64,000 bases of DNA from Bacteroides sp. UBA1317 (GTDB lineage: Bacteria > Bacteroidota > Bacteroidia > Bacteroidales > Bacteroidaceae), in the NCBI GenBank assembly GCA_002307035.1, contig DBTL01000146.1, positions 28,066 through 92,065 on the forward strand, given 5' to 3'. Shown here piece after piece: positions 17,899 to 26,711 of the stretch. A model generated the notes under the pieces. The model ran no database searches and was not told the origin of the DNA. It was given only the letters and a program-made list of their open reading frames with translations. How positions within the stretch are numbered: position 1 is the first letter of the stretch; every line of letters begins with the position of its first letter. The translations under genes and the position numbers were made by a program.

Positions 17899-17949
17899 AA
17901 AATCTTGTATTGTTTAATAATATTCTCTTTATTATTTTGTCACATCAAA

Positions 17950-17957
17950 TATCTTTG
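17950..17957 (+). promoter_or_regulatory. -7 box of rmlA
   Basis: TATCTTTG fits TAnnTTTG, 30 bases before the rmlA start. No clear TTG at the right -33 distance is seen. Confidence 0.45.
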
Positions 17958-17986
17958 CGTTCTTTGCACTAAATAAACTAACTTAT

Positions 17987-18856
17987 ATGAAGGGAATAAT
18001 TCTGGCCGGAGGAAGTGCTACTCGTCTGTATCCTCTCTCGAGAGCAATCTCAAAACAGATTATGCCGGTTTATGATAAACCGATGATCTATTATCCACTT
18101 TCTACTTTGATGCTTGCCGGTATTCGTGAAGTGCTGATTATCTCTACTCCACGAGATTTGCCGATGTTTCGTGAACTATTGGGCACGGGTGAAGAACTTG
18201 GAATGAGTTTTCATTATAAAGTACAAGAGAAACCTAATGGTTTGGCGCAAGCTTTCGTTCTTGGTGCTGAGTTTCTTGCCGGAGAACCGGCTTGTTTGAT
18301 TCTTGGTGATAATATGTTCTATGGACAAGGATTCTCCACTATGCTACGTCGGGCAGCCGAGACGGATAGAGGTGCATGTATCTTTGGCTATTATGTGAAA
18401 GATCCCAGAGCTTATGGAGTTGTAGAGTTTGATGATAGCGGAAAGGTTGTTTCTTTAGAAGAGAAGCCTGCTCAACCCAAAAGTAATTATGCTGTTCCCG
18501 GACTTTATTTCTATGATGCCAGTGTAACTGAAAAGGCGGCGGCACTCAAACCCTCTGCTCGTGGTGAATATGAAATAACTGATCTGAACAAATTGTATTT
18601 AGAAGAAGGCACGTTGAAAGTAGAGTTGTTTGGTCGTGGTTTCGCTTGGCTTGATACCGGCAATTGCGACAGCCTTCTTGAAGCATCCAATTTTGTGGCT
18701 ACCATTCAAAATCGTCAGGGGTTTTATGTGAGTTGCATTGAGGAAATAGCGTGGCGCAATGGTTGGATCTCTTTAGATCAGCTTATTGCCTTAGGTAAGA
18801 AATTAGAGAAAACTGAATATGGAAGATACCTGACTGACTTGGCTGTAAACTCTTAA
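17987..18856 (+). CDS. rmlA: Glucose-1-phosphate thymidylyltransferase
   Basis: This enzyme joins dTTP and glucose-1-phosphate to give dTDP-glucose, the first step to dTDP-L-rhamnose and other deoxysugars of surface polysaccharides. The 289-residue protein has the nucleotidyltransferase signature [20 protein letters not shown] from residue 7, then [26 protein letters not shown] near 104 and [19 protein letters not shown]. rmlB follows after 47 bases. No rmlC or rmlD is nearby, so the later steps are encoded elsewhere. Confidence 0.96.
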   Translation: MKGIILAGGSATRLYPLSRAISKQIMPVYDKPMIYYPLSTLMLAGIREVLIISTPRDLPMFRELLGTGEELGMSFHYKVQEKPNGLAQAFVLGAEFLAGEPACLILGDNMFYGQGFSTMLRRAAETDRGACIFGYYVKDPRAYGVVEFDDSGKVVSLEEKPAQPKSNYAVPGLYFYDASVTEKAAALKPSARGEYEITDLNKLYLEEGTLKVELFGRGFAWLDTGNCDSLLEASNFVATIQNRQGFYVSCIEEIAWRNGWISLDQLIALGKKLEKTEYGRYLTDLAVNS

Positions 18857-18903
18857 CTCCCTCTCTCATTAAAAAAAAACAAATTCAACAATTCAACAAA
18901 TAT

Positions 18904-20043
18904 ATGAAAACTTATCTCGTAACCGGTGCTGCCGGATTTATTGGAGCGAACTATTTGAAACATATTTTAGACAAGCATAATGATATCAAGGTTGTAGTGC
19001 TTGATATACTGACTTATGCCGGGAATTTGGGAACAATTGCTTCTGACATTGATAGTGAACGTTGTTTTTTTGTAAAAGGGGATATTTGCGACCAACCATT
19101 AGCTGATAGACTTTTTGCTGAATATAAGTTCGACTACGTGGTGAACTTTGCCGCTGAAAGTCACGTGGATAGAAGTATTGAAAATCCTCAACTTTTTTTG
19201 ACTACCAATATTTTGGGAACACAGAATTTGCTTGATGCTGCTCGTCGTGCGTGGGTCACCGGTAAAGATGAATATGGCTATCCCACTTGGCGCAAAGGCG
19301 TGCGTTATCATCAGGTGTCTACGGATGAGGTGTATGGTTCTCTTGGTGCTGAAGGTTTCTTCACGGAAGAAACACCTCTTTGTCCTCATAGCCCTTACAG
19401 TGCTTCTAAGACGAGTGCTGATCTTGTGGTAATGGCTTATCATGATACCTACAAGATGCCGGTTTCAATCACGCGGTGCTCTAACAACTATGGACCTTAC
19501 CACTTTCCGGAAAAGTTGATTCCTCTGATTATTAAAAACATCCTTGAAGGGAAAAAACTTCCTGTATATGGAGATGGCAGTAATGTACGTGATTGGCTTT
19601 ATGTGGAAGATCATTGCAAAGCAATTGATCTTGTGGTGCGTCAGGGCAAAGAAGGTGAAGTGTACAACGTAGGCGGTCACAATGAGAAGACAAATCTCGA
19701 GATTGTGAAACTTACAATTAGTACTATTCATCGACTACTGAGCGAGAATCCGAAGTATCGCAGTGTTTTAAAAAAGAAAGAGAAAGATGTGAATGGCGAA
19801 ATTTCAATCGATTGGATAAATGAAAATCTAATCATCTTTGTGAAAGATCGCCTTGGGCACGATCAACGTTATGCCATTGATCCGACGAAGATTACAGATG
19901 CTTTAGGCTGGTATCCTGAAACCAAGTTTGAAGTGGGAATTGTGAAAACCATTGAATGGTACTTAACCAATCAAACTTGGGTGGAAGAGGTAACCAGTGG
20001 TGATTATCAAAAATACTACGAAAAGATGTACGGCTCAAGATAA
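18904..20043 (+). CDS. rmlB: dTDP-glucose 4,6-dehydratase
   Basis: This NAD-dependent short-chain dehydrogenase/reductase acts on the RmlA product. The nucleotide-binding loop is TGAAGFIGANY (residues 7-17). The dehydratase active-site acidic pair is in STDEVYGS (139-146), and the catalytic Tyr/Lys in YSASK (165-169). RCSNNYGPYHFPEKLIPLII is also typical. At 379 residues it is a little longer than the usual 340-360, with an insertion near 275-300. Its 3' end overlaps the convergent menA by nine bases. Confidence 0.96.
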   Translation: MKTYLVTGAAGFIGANYLKHILDKHNDIKVVVLDILTYAGNLGTIASDIDSERCFFVKGDICDQPLADRLFAEYKFDYVVNFAAESHVDRSIENPQLFLTTNILGTQNLLDAARRAWVTGKDEYGYPTWRKGVRYHQVSTDEVYGSLGAEGFFTEETPLCPHSPYSASKTSADLVVMAYHDTYKMPVSITRCSNNYGPYHFPEKLIPLIIKNILEGKKLPVYGDGSNVRDWLYVEDHCKAIDLVVRQGKEGEVYNVGGHNEKTNLEIVKLTISTIHRLLSENPKYRSVLKKKEKDVNGEISIDWINENLIIFVKDRLGHDQRYAIDPTKITDALGWYPETKFEVGIVKTIEWYLTNQTWVEEVTSGDYQKYYEKMYGSR

Positions 20044-20931
20044 GAGCATACCCAACGATAATAATAAACCAAATAGCAGCATATTGCGAGACGTTTCTCC
20101 CAATATGCTGTTTAGTTTTTTACCACTATGTATTTTCACCATCCTTTGCCATGTTCTGATGTGGGCAATAAGATATAATTGAGGTAAGAGAGCAGCGTAG
20201 AGATGTCCGTCTACCAAGAACCATAAACAGCCCCATGTGGCAATGATTCCCAGCCAGAGATACAAATATCGGCCGAACGGCTCGCCAAAACGAACGATGA
20301 TGGTGTGTTTTCCGCTTTTCTTATCTGTTTCACGATCACGATAGTTATTTACGACCAGCAAAGTATCTACGATAAGCCCGCAAGCGATTGAGGCGACTGT
20401 GGCATCGGTAGTCCATATCAGCGATTGCACATAATAGGTGCCACCTACCGGTACAAAGCCAAAGAAAATAAGAACCAATGCATCACCCCATCCATTGTAT
20501 GAAAGAGGGTAGGGACCGGTGGTGTATAGAAAAGCGAAAAGAACGCAGAGTAAACCCACCACTACCAGTTCCCATCCGGCATAGAAAAGAAGCGTACTAC
20601 CTGTGATGCAGGCGATGCCCACAATAATAAAGATACCTCTTTTCATCGCTGATGGAGAAATCCATCCTTGGGATGTAGCTCTTTCGGGTCCCAGACGGTC
20701 TTCACGGTCGGTACCCTTGAGGAAGTCATATAAATCATTGATAAAGTTGGCAGCAATTTGCATTTCGAAAGCAAACAGCAAACAGATTAGCGCAGGCAGC
20801 CAACTAAATTTTCCATCCATAAATGCCAATGCACTACCAATTAGCACAGGTGTGAATGCACTAGCCAGTGTTTTTGGCCTTGCAGCCAAGAACCATGCTC
20901 TCACCGAATTTACCTTTATCTTATTCTCCAT
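20035..20931 (-). CDS. menA: 1,4-dihydroxy-2-naphthoate polyprenyltransferase
   Basis: This UbiA-family integral membrane prenyltransferase attaches the isoprenoid tail to 1,4-dihydroxy-2-naphthoate in menaquinone synthesis. The two Asp-rich motifs are NFINDLYDFLKGTDREDR (about 62-79) and NNYRDRETDKKSGKHT (about 190-205). Eight or so hydrophobic segments are seen. The 298-residue length is normal. A -7 box TATCTTTG lies upstream on the reverse strand at 20957-20964. The next step, ubiE/menG, is at 59068-59805. Confidence 0.95.
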   Translation of the reverse strand: MENKIKVNSVRAWFLAARPKTLASAFTPVLIGSALAFMDGKFSWLPALICLLFAFEMQIAANFINDLYDFLKGTDREDRLGPERATSQGWISPSAMKRGIFIIVGIACITGSTLLFYAGWELVVVGLLCVLFAFLYTTGPYPLSYNGWGDALVLIFFGFVPVGGTYYVQSLIWTTDATVASIACGLIVDTLLVVNNYRDRETDKKSGKHTIIVRFGEPFGRYLYLWLGIIATWGCLWFLVDGHLYAALLPQLYLIAHIRTWQRMVKIHSGKKLNSILGETSRNMLLFGLLLSLGMLLS

Positions 20932-20956
20932 CTATCTACTTACATTTTGGGTGTGG

Positions 20957-20964
20957 CAAAGATA
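20957..20964 (-). promoter_or_regulatory. -7 box of menA
   Basis: The reverse strand reads TATCTTTG, 26 bases upstream of the menA start, matching the Bacteroides consensus. Confidence 0.45.
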
Positions 20965-21070
20965 CAATCATTCAAGTAAAAATATGGAAAGAGATAGTAG
21001 AAAAAGGATGTTATCTTCTTTTTATCGTATTATAATGAAGTTGAATGTGTAAGTAATTAGAGAAATGAAT

Positions 21071-21078
21071 TATATTTG
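21071..21078 (+). promoter_or_regulatory. -7 box of the lipoprotein phosphoesterase gene
   Basis: TATATTTG fits TAnnTTTG, about 62 bases before the GTG start. The leader holds a 10-codon open frame (21111-21143) ending over that start. Confidence 0.45.
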
Positions 21079-21139
21079 TGTCTTCTAAAACCAAATGCAA
21101 TCAGGAACAAATGAAAGCTAAAGGATATTTGACGCCACA

Positions 21140-21961
21140 GTGAATCGCATAACCTACATATCTCTATTGCTCCTATTACTACTCTCTTCTTGCTCTTCTA
21201 CGCAGAGGTTCTCTTCGCATGGGGTAGGAAGAGTGAAGAAGTACGACTTCTTTCATAAAGATATTCCGGCAGCGTTTGATGGATTTCGTATCGCTTTTAT
21301 TTCCGATCTGCATTACAAGAGTACGCTCCAGAAGGCTGGGCTGGATAAACTTGTAGGGCAGTTGCAGGATGTAAAGGCGGATGTGTTATTGATGGGTGGC
21401 GACTATCAGGAAGGGTGTGATGTGGTGCCCGAATTATTTGATAAATTGGCCGCTGTGAAAACAAGGTTTGGTACTATCGGTGTGATGGGAAATAATGACT
21501 ATGAACGCTGTTATGACGAGATCATCCGAGAGATGCAACGGCATGGAATGAAAATGCTGGAGCATCAGCTTGATACACTTAGTTTAGATGGCGAACGAAT
21601 TATTCTGGCAGGTGTGCGTAATCCGTTCGACTTAAAAAGAAATGGCGTATCACCCACACTTTCCCTTTCTACAAATGATTTCGTGATTCTGCTTACTCAT
21701 ACTCCTGATTATGCAGAGGAAGTCCCGATTACTAATACGGATTTAGTCCTGGCAGGGCATACACATGGCGGACAAGTTACTCTCTTTGGTCTGTATGCTC
21801 CGGTTATTCCTTCTGCTTATGGTCAACGCTTTCGAACGGGGCTTAAATATACTTCTGCTCATATTCCTGTAATTGTGACCAACGGTATTGGTACCTCTCG
21901 AAAACGGCTTCGACTTTTTGCGCCAAGTGAGATTGTTCTTATTGTACTTCATAAACGCTGA
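21140..21961 (+). CDS. Lipoprotein metallophosphoesterase (YaeI-like)
   Basis: This is a calcineurin-like phosphoesterase of 273 residues with all metal motifs: FISDLHYK (about 53-60), GGDYQEG, MGNNDYERC, LTHTPDYA and LAGHTHGGQV. The GHTHGGQ form is typical of YaeI/YkuE-type enzymes. The N-terminus is a lipoprotein signal (LLLLLLLSSCSS), so it is probably anchored in an envelope membrane. The only in-frame start giving this signal is a GTG at 21140. A 10-codon ATG frame (21111-21143) ends by overlapping it, which might couple translation. The substrate is unknown. Confidence 0.88.
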   Translation: MNRITYISLLLLLLLSSCSSTQRFSSHGVGRVKKYDFFHKDIPAAFDGFRIAFISDLHYKSTLQKAGLDKLVGQLQDVKADVLLMGGDYQEGCDVVPELFDKLAAVKTRFGTIGVMGNNDYERCYDEIIREMQRHGMKMLEHQLDTLSLDGERIILAGVRNPFDLKRNGVSPTLSLSTNDFVILLTHTPDYAEEVPITNTDLVLAGHTHGGQVTLFGLYAPVIPSAYGQRFRTGLKYTSAHIPVIVTNGIGTSRKRLRLFAPSEIVLIVLHKR

Positions 21962-22359
21962 TCGTTTCATTAGTTTTTGAACTCACATTCTTTGATGCTT
22001 ATGCGAATCGCTTTTTGGGATAATAAATTACATTAATTACTCTTCAAATAGATCTTACTACTTCAGCGTGTTGAATGCCCGCTTTCAACACGCTGATCGC
22101 GGACGTTCAACACGCTGAAGTCGGGACTTCTACCAACCCCTCTCACAGGGCTTGTAGAGGGATATTTTGTAATTTCTTTTAAATTTACAAAATATATCTC
22201 CTGAGAGATTATTTTTATTCATCTCAATAGTATTTGGCTTTACTAAAACGACATCGTATCAGGCTTACTGCTCAGAGAAAAATTGTTTCCTTGTCGCATA
22301 GGTTACAATTAGTTGATTTTAAAATCCCGATATTTGTACCCGAGAAATAAAAATGAAGG
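21962..22359. other. Long intergenic region with repeat element and AT hairpin
   Basis: This 398-base stretch has no convincing gene. It holds repeat copy A (22061-22160), a perfect 11-bp AT-rich hairpin (22162-22172 with 22185-22195) immediately after it, and a TATTTG promoter-like core at 22331-22336 ahead of the iron-sulfur protein gene. Confidence 0.7.
22061..22160 (-). repeat. Dispersed inverted-repeat element, copy A
   Basis: A 15-bp arm (22061-22075) is perfectly inverted at 22106-22120. A third, inner unit TTCAACACGCTG at 22084-22095 can compete for pairing. The reverse complement of this 100-base block aligns without gaps to 42161-42260, with about 80 of 100 bases identical by hand count. 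That includes the non-palindromic flank CTACAAGCC(C/T)TGTGAGAGG. No open frame is present. Strand is given so that copies A and B are in opposite orientation. Confidence 0.85.
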
Positions 22360-23217
22360 ATGAAACGAACCATTATTAAGATTGATGAAGGACTCTGCAA
22401 TGGATGCGGAGTTTGCGTGAAAGGTTGTCACGAAGGTGCTTTGCAGTTGATTAACGGTAAAGCAACGCTGGTAAGCGAACTGTATTGTGACGGATTGGGA
22501 GCGTGTATTGGCGATTGCCCCGAAGGAGCTATTACGTTAGAAGAAAGAGAGTCGGAACCGTATGATGAAGCAACTGTGATGGAGCGGCTTATGCAAAAGG
22601 GAGAAGGGGTTGTGTTGGCACATCTGAAACATCTGGATGAACATGACCAACATGATTTGCTCAAAGAGGCTGAAGCTGTTTTGAGGAAGTGTAGCATTCC
22701 AATCCCAGCTTATAAAAAGAGGGAAATAGCAGGTAACTCTCCAAGGTCATTTTCTACTCATCATGCCTGTCCGGGTAGTCGGGAAATGCTGTATGCTTTG
22801 CCAACCGAGGAGCCTGTTTCGACCGCAGTTCAGCGTGGAGAATTGCAACAATGGCCTGTGCAACTACACTTAGTCTCACCGACAGCGACTTTCTTAAGGG
22901 GGGCCGACTTACTAGTAGCAGCTGATTGTTGCGCTTTTACCGTTGGTAATTTTCATCAATCCTATTTGAAAGGAAAACGTTTGGCGATAGCATGTCCTAA
23001 GCTGGATCAAGGGAAGGAAATTTATATTCGTAAACTGGCCGAGATGATAGATCATGGTGGTATTAATACACTTACAGTAATGATTATGGAGGTTCCTTGT
23101 TGCGGTGGGCTGCTATATCTCTGTGAAGAAGCCAGGAAAGCCGCTTCCCGAAATATTCCGTTAAAGTTGATTCGTATTAGTTTGAAAGGCGAACAACTAG
23201 AGGAAAAATGGGTGTGA
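22360..23217 (+). CDS. Ferredoxin-type 4Fe-4S protein with Cys-containing C-terminal domain
   Basis: This 285-residue protein opens with a ferredoxin domain. Motif one is CNGCGVCVKGC (Cys 13, 16, 19, 23). Motif two, CDGLGACIGDCPEGA, has Cys 43, 49 and 53, but its usual second Cys is replaced by Leu46. The CDGLGxC form recurs in a family of redox proteins. After a charged middle, the C-terminal half has several Cys (AADCCAFT, IACPKLD, EVPCCGG), suggesting another metal or redox site. The partner and reaction are unknown. It stands alone between a repeat element and the convergent nadD. Confidence 0.82.
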   Translation: MKRTIIKIDEGLCNGCGVCVKGCHEGALQLINGKATLVSELYCDGLGACIGDCPEGAITLEERESEPYDEATVMERLMQKGEGVVLAHLKHLDEHDQHDLLKEAEAVLRKCSIPIPAYKKREIAGNSPRSFSTHHACPGSREMLYALPTEEPVSTAVQRGELQQWPVQLHLVSPTATFLRGADLLVAADCCAFTVGNFHQSYLKGKRLAIACPKLDQGKEIYIRKLAEMIDHGGINTLTVMIMEVPCCGGLLYLCEEARKAASRNIPLKLIRISLKGEQLEEKWV

Positions 23218-23240
23218 GATGTCTTTTAGTCGCTAAACAT

Positions 23241-23819
23241 TTATTTATAAAGCCCTTCCTCCATTATTATTTTGTAAACAGTGGAGTGGAGGAAATATCT
23301 GATATCTTTTCCCGCGGATATTGCTTGCCGGATAAAGGTAGAGTTTACATCGAGTAAGGGGGCAGAAACGACACGGATGCTTTCCGGCAATTGTTTCTCG
23401 TCAATGGGGAATCCGGGGCGGGGGTAGATAAGAATAGGGGTGGTGGCAATGATCTGTTCGGGATCTTTCCATAAAGGAAATAGCTTCCAATTGTCGGAAC
23501 CGATAATCAGATGAAACTCTCGATCTGGATAACGTTCTTTGAGTTTTTCAAGCGTATACACCGTATAGCTGGGTCGGGGAAGGTGAAATTCAAAATCAGA
23601 GGCATGGAATTTAGGATATCCTTCAATAGCTGATTGCACCAATTCGAGTCGTTTATGATCTGCCAGCAGATCGGTTTCTTCTTTCAACGGGTTGTGCGGA
23701 CTAACCATGAACCATACCTCATCCAGTCCGGCAAATTCACAGAGATAATTGGCTAAAGCAAGATGCCCGATATGGATCGGGTTAAAAGATCCGCTAAAAA
23801 TACCCGTTTTTAGATTCAT
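23241..23819 (-). CDS. nadD: Nicotinate-nucleotide adenylyltransferase
   Basis: This enzyme transfers AMP from ATP to nicotinate mononucleotide in NAD synthesis. The 192-residue protein has the nucleotidyltransferase motif [20 protein letters not shown] (about 6-25), with the HxGH element, and the second signature [13 protein letters not shown] near 163-175. [20 protein letters not shown] is also characteristic. The start overlaps the gmk stop by four bases (ATGA). It is the last gene of yicC-gmk-nadD. Confidence 0.95.
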   Translation of the reverse strand: MNLKTGIFSGSFNPIHIGHLALANYLCEFAGLDEVWFMVSPHNPLKEETDLLADHKRLELVQSAIEGYPKFHASDFEFHLPRPSYTVYTLEKLKERYPDREFHLIIGSDNWKLFPLWKDPEQIIATTPILIYPRPGFPIDEKQLPESIRVVSAPLLDVNSTFIRQAISAGKDIRYFLHSTVYKIIMEEGLYK

Positions 23820-24382
23820 TTTTCCAGGAATGCTTTGATTACTTCTAAAGCCTCTTTTTGGGCTGTTTCCAGATCATCATTAATGATAATCCGGTCGAAT
23901 TTAGTAGCATACGTAAGTTCAAATTCCGCTTTTGCTATACGGCTTTCGATTACCTCGGCAGAATCTGTGGCACGTCCCACTAATCTGTGTCTCAACTCTT
24001 CCACAGAGGGTGGTTGGATGAAAACAGAAAGTGCGCGATCACCATAAAACTTCTTGATGTTGCATCCACCTACCACATCTACGTCGAACACCACATTCTG
24101 TCCGGCTTCGAGTTGCTTTTCTACCTGAGCTTTCAAGGTACCATAATAGCGATCCTTGTACACTTCTTCGTGTTCCAGAAACTCATTATTGTCGATGCGA
24201 CGGCGAAATTCCTCAGGCGAAAGGAAGAAATATTCCACTCCGTCTTTTTCATTGCCGCGTGGAGGGCGGCTGGTTGCAGAAATGGAAAAAAACAGATTCA
24301 GGTTCTGCGTCAACAGGTAATTGATGATGGTAGACTTACCTGAACCCGAAGGGGCCGAAAAGATAATAAGTTTTCCGTTCAT
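23816..24382 (-). CDS. gmk: Guanylate kinase
   Basis: This enzyme phosphorylates GMP to GDP with ATP. The P-loop is APSGSGKST (residues 10-18). The GMP-binding segment [19 protein letters not shown] follows, then [20 protein letters not shown] and FDVDVVGG. The 188-residue length is usual. It lies 18 bases after yicC and overlaps nadD, matching the frequent yicC-gmk linkage in bacteria. Confidence 0.96.
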   Translation of the reverse strand: MNGKLIIFSAPSGSGKSTIINYLLTQNLNLFFSISATSRPPRGNEKDGVEYFFLSPEEFRRRIDNNEFLEHEEVYKDRYYGTLKAQVEKQLEAGQNVVFDVDVVGGCNIKKFYGDRALSVFIQPPSVEELRHRLVGRATDSAEVIESRIAKAEFELTYATKFDRIIINDDLETAQKEALEVIKAFLEK

Positions 24383-24400
24383 ATTTCGTTCTGGAGATAG

Positions 24401-25279
24401 TTACATTACGTTGAGAATCTGCTCTTTGATTTGTTCCAATTCGTCCTTCATCTGAACCACTATTTTTTGCATCTCTGCATGGTTGGACTTGCTACCTAAT
24501 GTATTTATTTCGCGTCCCATTTCTTGAGCGATAAAGCCAAGCTTCTTTCCTTGTCCGCTTCCGCTTTCAAGGGTGCTGATAAAGTATTTTAGATGATTAC
24601 CCAATCGTTGTTTTTCTTCGTTGATATCTAGCTTCTCGATGTAATAGATCAATTCCTGTTCCAAGCGATTCTTATCATAATCTACGCTGATGGTTTTTGT
24701 TAAGGCATCGGTAATGCGCTCTTTGATTTTCTCAACCCGCTCTTTTTCGTAAGGAGTAACAGACTCAAGCAAGTTATGAATGTTTCCTACTTTTTCGCGG
24801 AATTTCTTCTCTAAGGCTGCTCCCTCTTGTTTGCGAAAGTCAGTTAAATGTTCAATGGCTTCTTCTACAGCTTTGTGAGCAATGGCCCATTCATCGTCTG
24901 TGAGCTCCTGAGTTTCTGTTCTACTCATCACATCCGGCATGCGCAGAAGAGTTTGGAACCAGTCGGTAGGTAAAGCAATTCCTAAATTATCTGATATTTC
25001 AGAAATTTGCTTGTAATAACTTTCCACTAATGCTTGGTTGATAGGTGTTGCAGCATCCGAAGATTCTTTTTTTTCTACCCAAAGGCTGAAATCTACTTTA
25101 CCGCGCTCTAGTATTTTGGTTACTTCGTTGCGGATTTCCATTTCTTTCTCCCGATATGCCGGAGCGATGCGCGCCGACAGATCCATAGCCTTGCTATTAA
25201 GCGATTTAATCTCTACATTTATTTTCTTATCAGAAAGTTCGGCTGTAGCTTTTCCGTATCCCGTCATCGATTGTATCAT
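24401..25279 (-). CDS. yicC: YicC family endoribonuclease-like protein
   Basis: The protein of 292 residues begins IQSMTGYGKA, the hallmark N-terminus of YicC. It ends with the conserved segment KLGFIAQEMGREINTLGSKS and a short C-terminal helix. E. coli YicC is reported as an RNase in small-RNA turnover; a similar role here is assumed from family. I start at 25279; an ATG seven codons earlier is possible. A -7 box TACTTTTG lies upstream on the reverse strand at 25298-25305. Confidence 0.92.
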   Translation of the reverse strand: MIQSMTGYGKATAELSDKKINVEIKSLNSKAMDLSARIAPAYREKEMEIRNEVTKILERGKVDFSLWVEKKESSDAATPINQALVESYYKQISEISDNLGIALPTDWFQTLLRMPDVMSRTETQELTDDEWAIAHKAVEEAIEHLTDFRKQEGAALEKKFREKVGNIHNLLESVTPYEKERVEKIKERITDALTKTISVDYDKNRLEQELIYYIEKLDINEEKQRLGNHLKYFISTLESGSGQGKKLGFIAQEMGREINTLGSKSNHAEMQKIVVQMKDELEQIKEQILNVM

Positions 25280-25297
25280 GATCACATTAGTTTTTTG

Positions 25298-25335
25298 CAA
25301 AAGTAGCGGTTTTTTCGTAATTATACGTATCTTTG
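25298..25335. promoter_or_regulatory. Divergent -7 boxes for yicC (-) and tsaB (+)
   Basis: The reverse strand TACTTTTG (25298-25305) faces yicC, and the forward strand TATCTTTG (25328-25335) faces tsaB. Both match TAnnTTTG; neither has a good -33 TTG. The pair divides the yicC-gmk-nadD and tsaB-to-rseP transcripts. Confidence 0.5.
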
Positions 25336-25357
25336 CATCATTATAAACTGGAATTTT

Positions 25358-26047
25358 ATGTCGTGTATCTTACATATTGAAACTTCTACAGCTGTTTGTT
25401 CGGTTGCGGTTAGTGAAGACGGGCAAAGCATTTTTGTCAAGGAAGATTTTCAAGGCCCTTCTCATGCGGTATCTTTGGGCGTTTTTGTAGATGAAGCTTT
25501 GTCTTTTATTGATAATCATGGCATTCCTCTTGATGCAGTAGCAGTGAGTTGCGGTCCCGGTTCATACACAGGTTTGCGCATCGGAGTGTCTATGGCAAAA
25601 GGCGTTTGCTATGGACGTAATATTCCTCTTATTGGCCTTCCTACGCTGGAAGTTTTATGTGTTCCGGTATTGTTGTATCATGAATTGCCCGATGATGCTT
25701 TGCTTTGTCCGATGATTGATGCTCGCAGAATGGAAGTGTATGCAGCTATTTATGATCGTGCGCTCAATGTTAAACGTGAAATCTCTGCCGACATTGTTGA
25801 TGAAAATTTATACTTGGAATATCTGAATGAGCGTCCGGTGTGTTTCTTTGGTAGCGGTGCGGCTAAATGCAGAGATCGGATTGCGCACCCCAATGCTCAT
25901 TTCATTGATGATATTCATCCGCTTGCCAAAATGATGTTTCCGCTTGCAGAGAAGGCTATAGCGAAGCAAGATTATAAAAATGTGGCTTATTTTGAGCCAT
26001 TCTATCTCAAAGAATTTGTAGCCTCTCAACCTAAAAAACTTTTGTAA
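25358..26047 (+). CDS. tsaB: tRNA threonylcarbamoyladenosine biosynthesis protein TsaB
   Basis: TsaB is the inactive ASKHA-fold partner of TsaD, needed for N6-threonylcarbamoylation of A37 in ANN-decoding tRNAs. The 229-residue protein starts LHIETSTAVCSVAVSEDGQS and has the family segment VSCGPGSYTGLRIGVSMAKG near 64-83. It is the first gene of a seven-gene forward operon. The second gene starts 12 bases after its stop. Confidence 0.94.
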   Translation: MSCILHIETSTAVCSVAVSEDGQSIFVKEDFQGPSHAVSLGVFVDEALSFIDNHGIPLDAVAVSCGPGSYTGLRIGVSMAKGVCYGRNIPLIGLPTLEVLCVPVLLYHELPDDALLCPMIDARRMEVYAAIYDRALNVKREISADIVDENLYLEYLNERPVCFFGSGAAKCRDRIAHPNAHFIDDIHPLAKMMFPLAEKAIAKQDYKNVAYFEPFYLKEFVASQPKKLL

Positions 26048-26059
26048 TTTATTAATTAT

Positions 26060-26665
26060 ATGATATACAATACCCAACAGAAAAGAATGTTCTTACCGGA
26101 ATACGGACGTAGTATTCAAAACATGGTAGATCATGCACTTACGATAGAAGACAAGGCTGAACGTCAGCGTTGTGCAAACACCATTATCAACATTATGGGT
26201 AGCATGTTTCCACATCTTAGGGATGTGCCCGATTTTAAGCATAAGTTATGGGATCATTTGGCCATTATGTCCGATTTTCAATTGGATATAGAATGTCCTT
26301 ATGTGGTTATCCGTAAAGATAACCTCATCACTAAGCCCGATCTTGTTCCATATCCCAGTACAAAAATGCGCTACCGTCACTATGGTCGCACGCTTGAACT
26401 TTTGATTAGGAAGGCTTGTGACTTTCCGGAAGGCGATGAAAAGAAAAACCTTGTAGCTCTCATAGCTAACCACATGAAGAAAGATTACATGGCATGGAAC
26501 AAGGATACGGTAGAAGATCGGAAAATAGCTGACGACTTGGCTGAACTTTCTGCAGGGAAACTTCAGCTAACTGATGACATACTCCGTTTAATGGAGAGTC
26601 GCTTGGTTGCAAATCGTCGTCCCAGACCGACAAACAACAATAATCCGAGAAGAAACTATAAATAA
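26060..26665 (+). CDS. DUF4290 family protein
   Basis: This is a 201-residue soluble protein. Its N-terminus YNTQQKRMFLPEYGRSIQNM is the recognisable start of the Bacteroidota DUF4290 family. It also contains the conserved NTIINIMGSMFPHLRDVPDFKHKLWDH region. The C-terminal 15 residues are Arg/Asn-rich and probably disordered, which could fit nucleic-acid contact. Function is not known. Its place between tsaB and murA inside one operon is typical of the phylum. Confidence 0.88.
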   Translation: MIYNTQQKRMFLPEYGRSIQNMVDHALTIEDKAERQRCANTIINIMGSMFPHLRDVPDFKHKLWDHLAIMSDFQLDIECPYVVIRKDNLITKPDLVPYPSTKMRYRHYGRTLELLIRKACDFPEGDEKKNLVALIANHMKKDYMAWNKDTVEDRKIADDLAELSAGKLQLTDDILRLMESRLVANRRPRPTNNNNPRRNYK

Positions 26666-26711
26666 TTGCTGCTCAGCCGGACGCAATTTGTAATCCATAA
26701 TTTCAACGACT

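Noticed and set aside
17987..20043. rmlA-rmlB as part of a capsule or O-antigen gene cluster
   Set aside because: No glycosyltransferase, flippase, polymerase or UpxY-type regulator is nearby; the next gene is menA.
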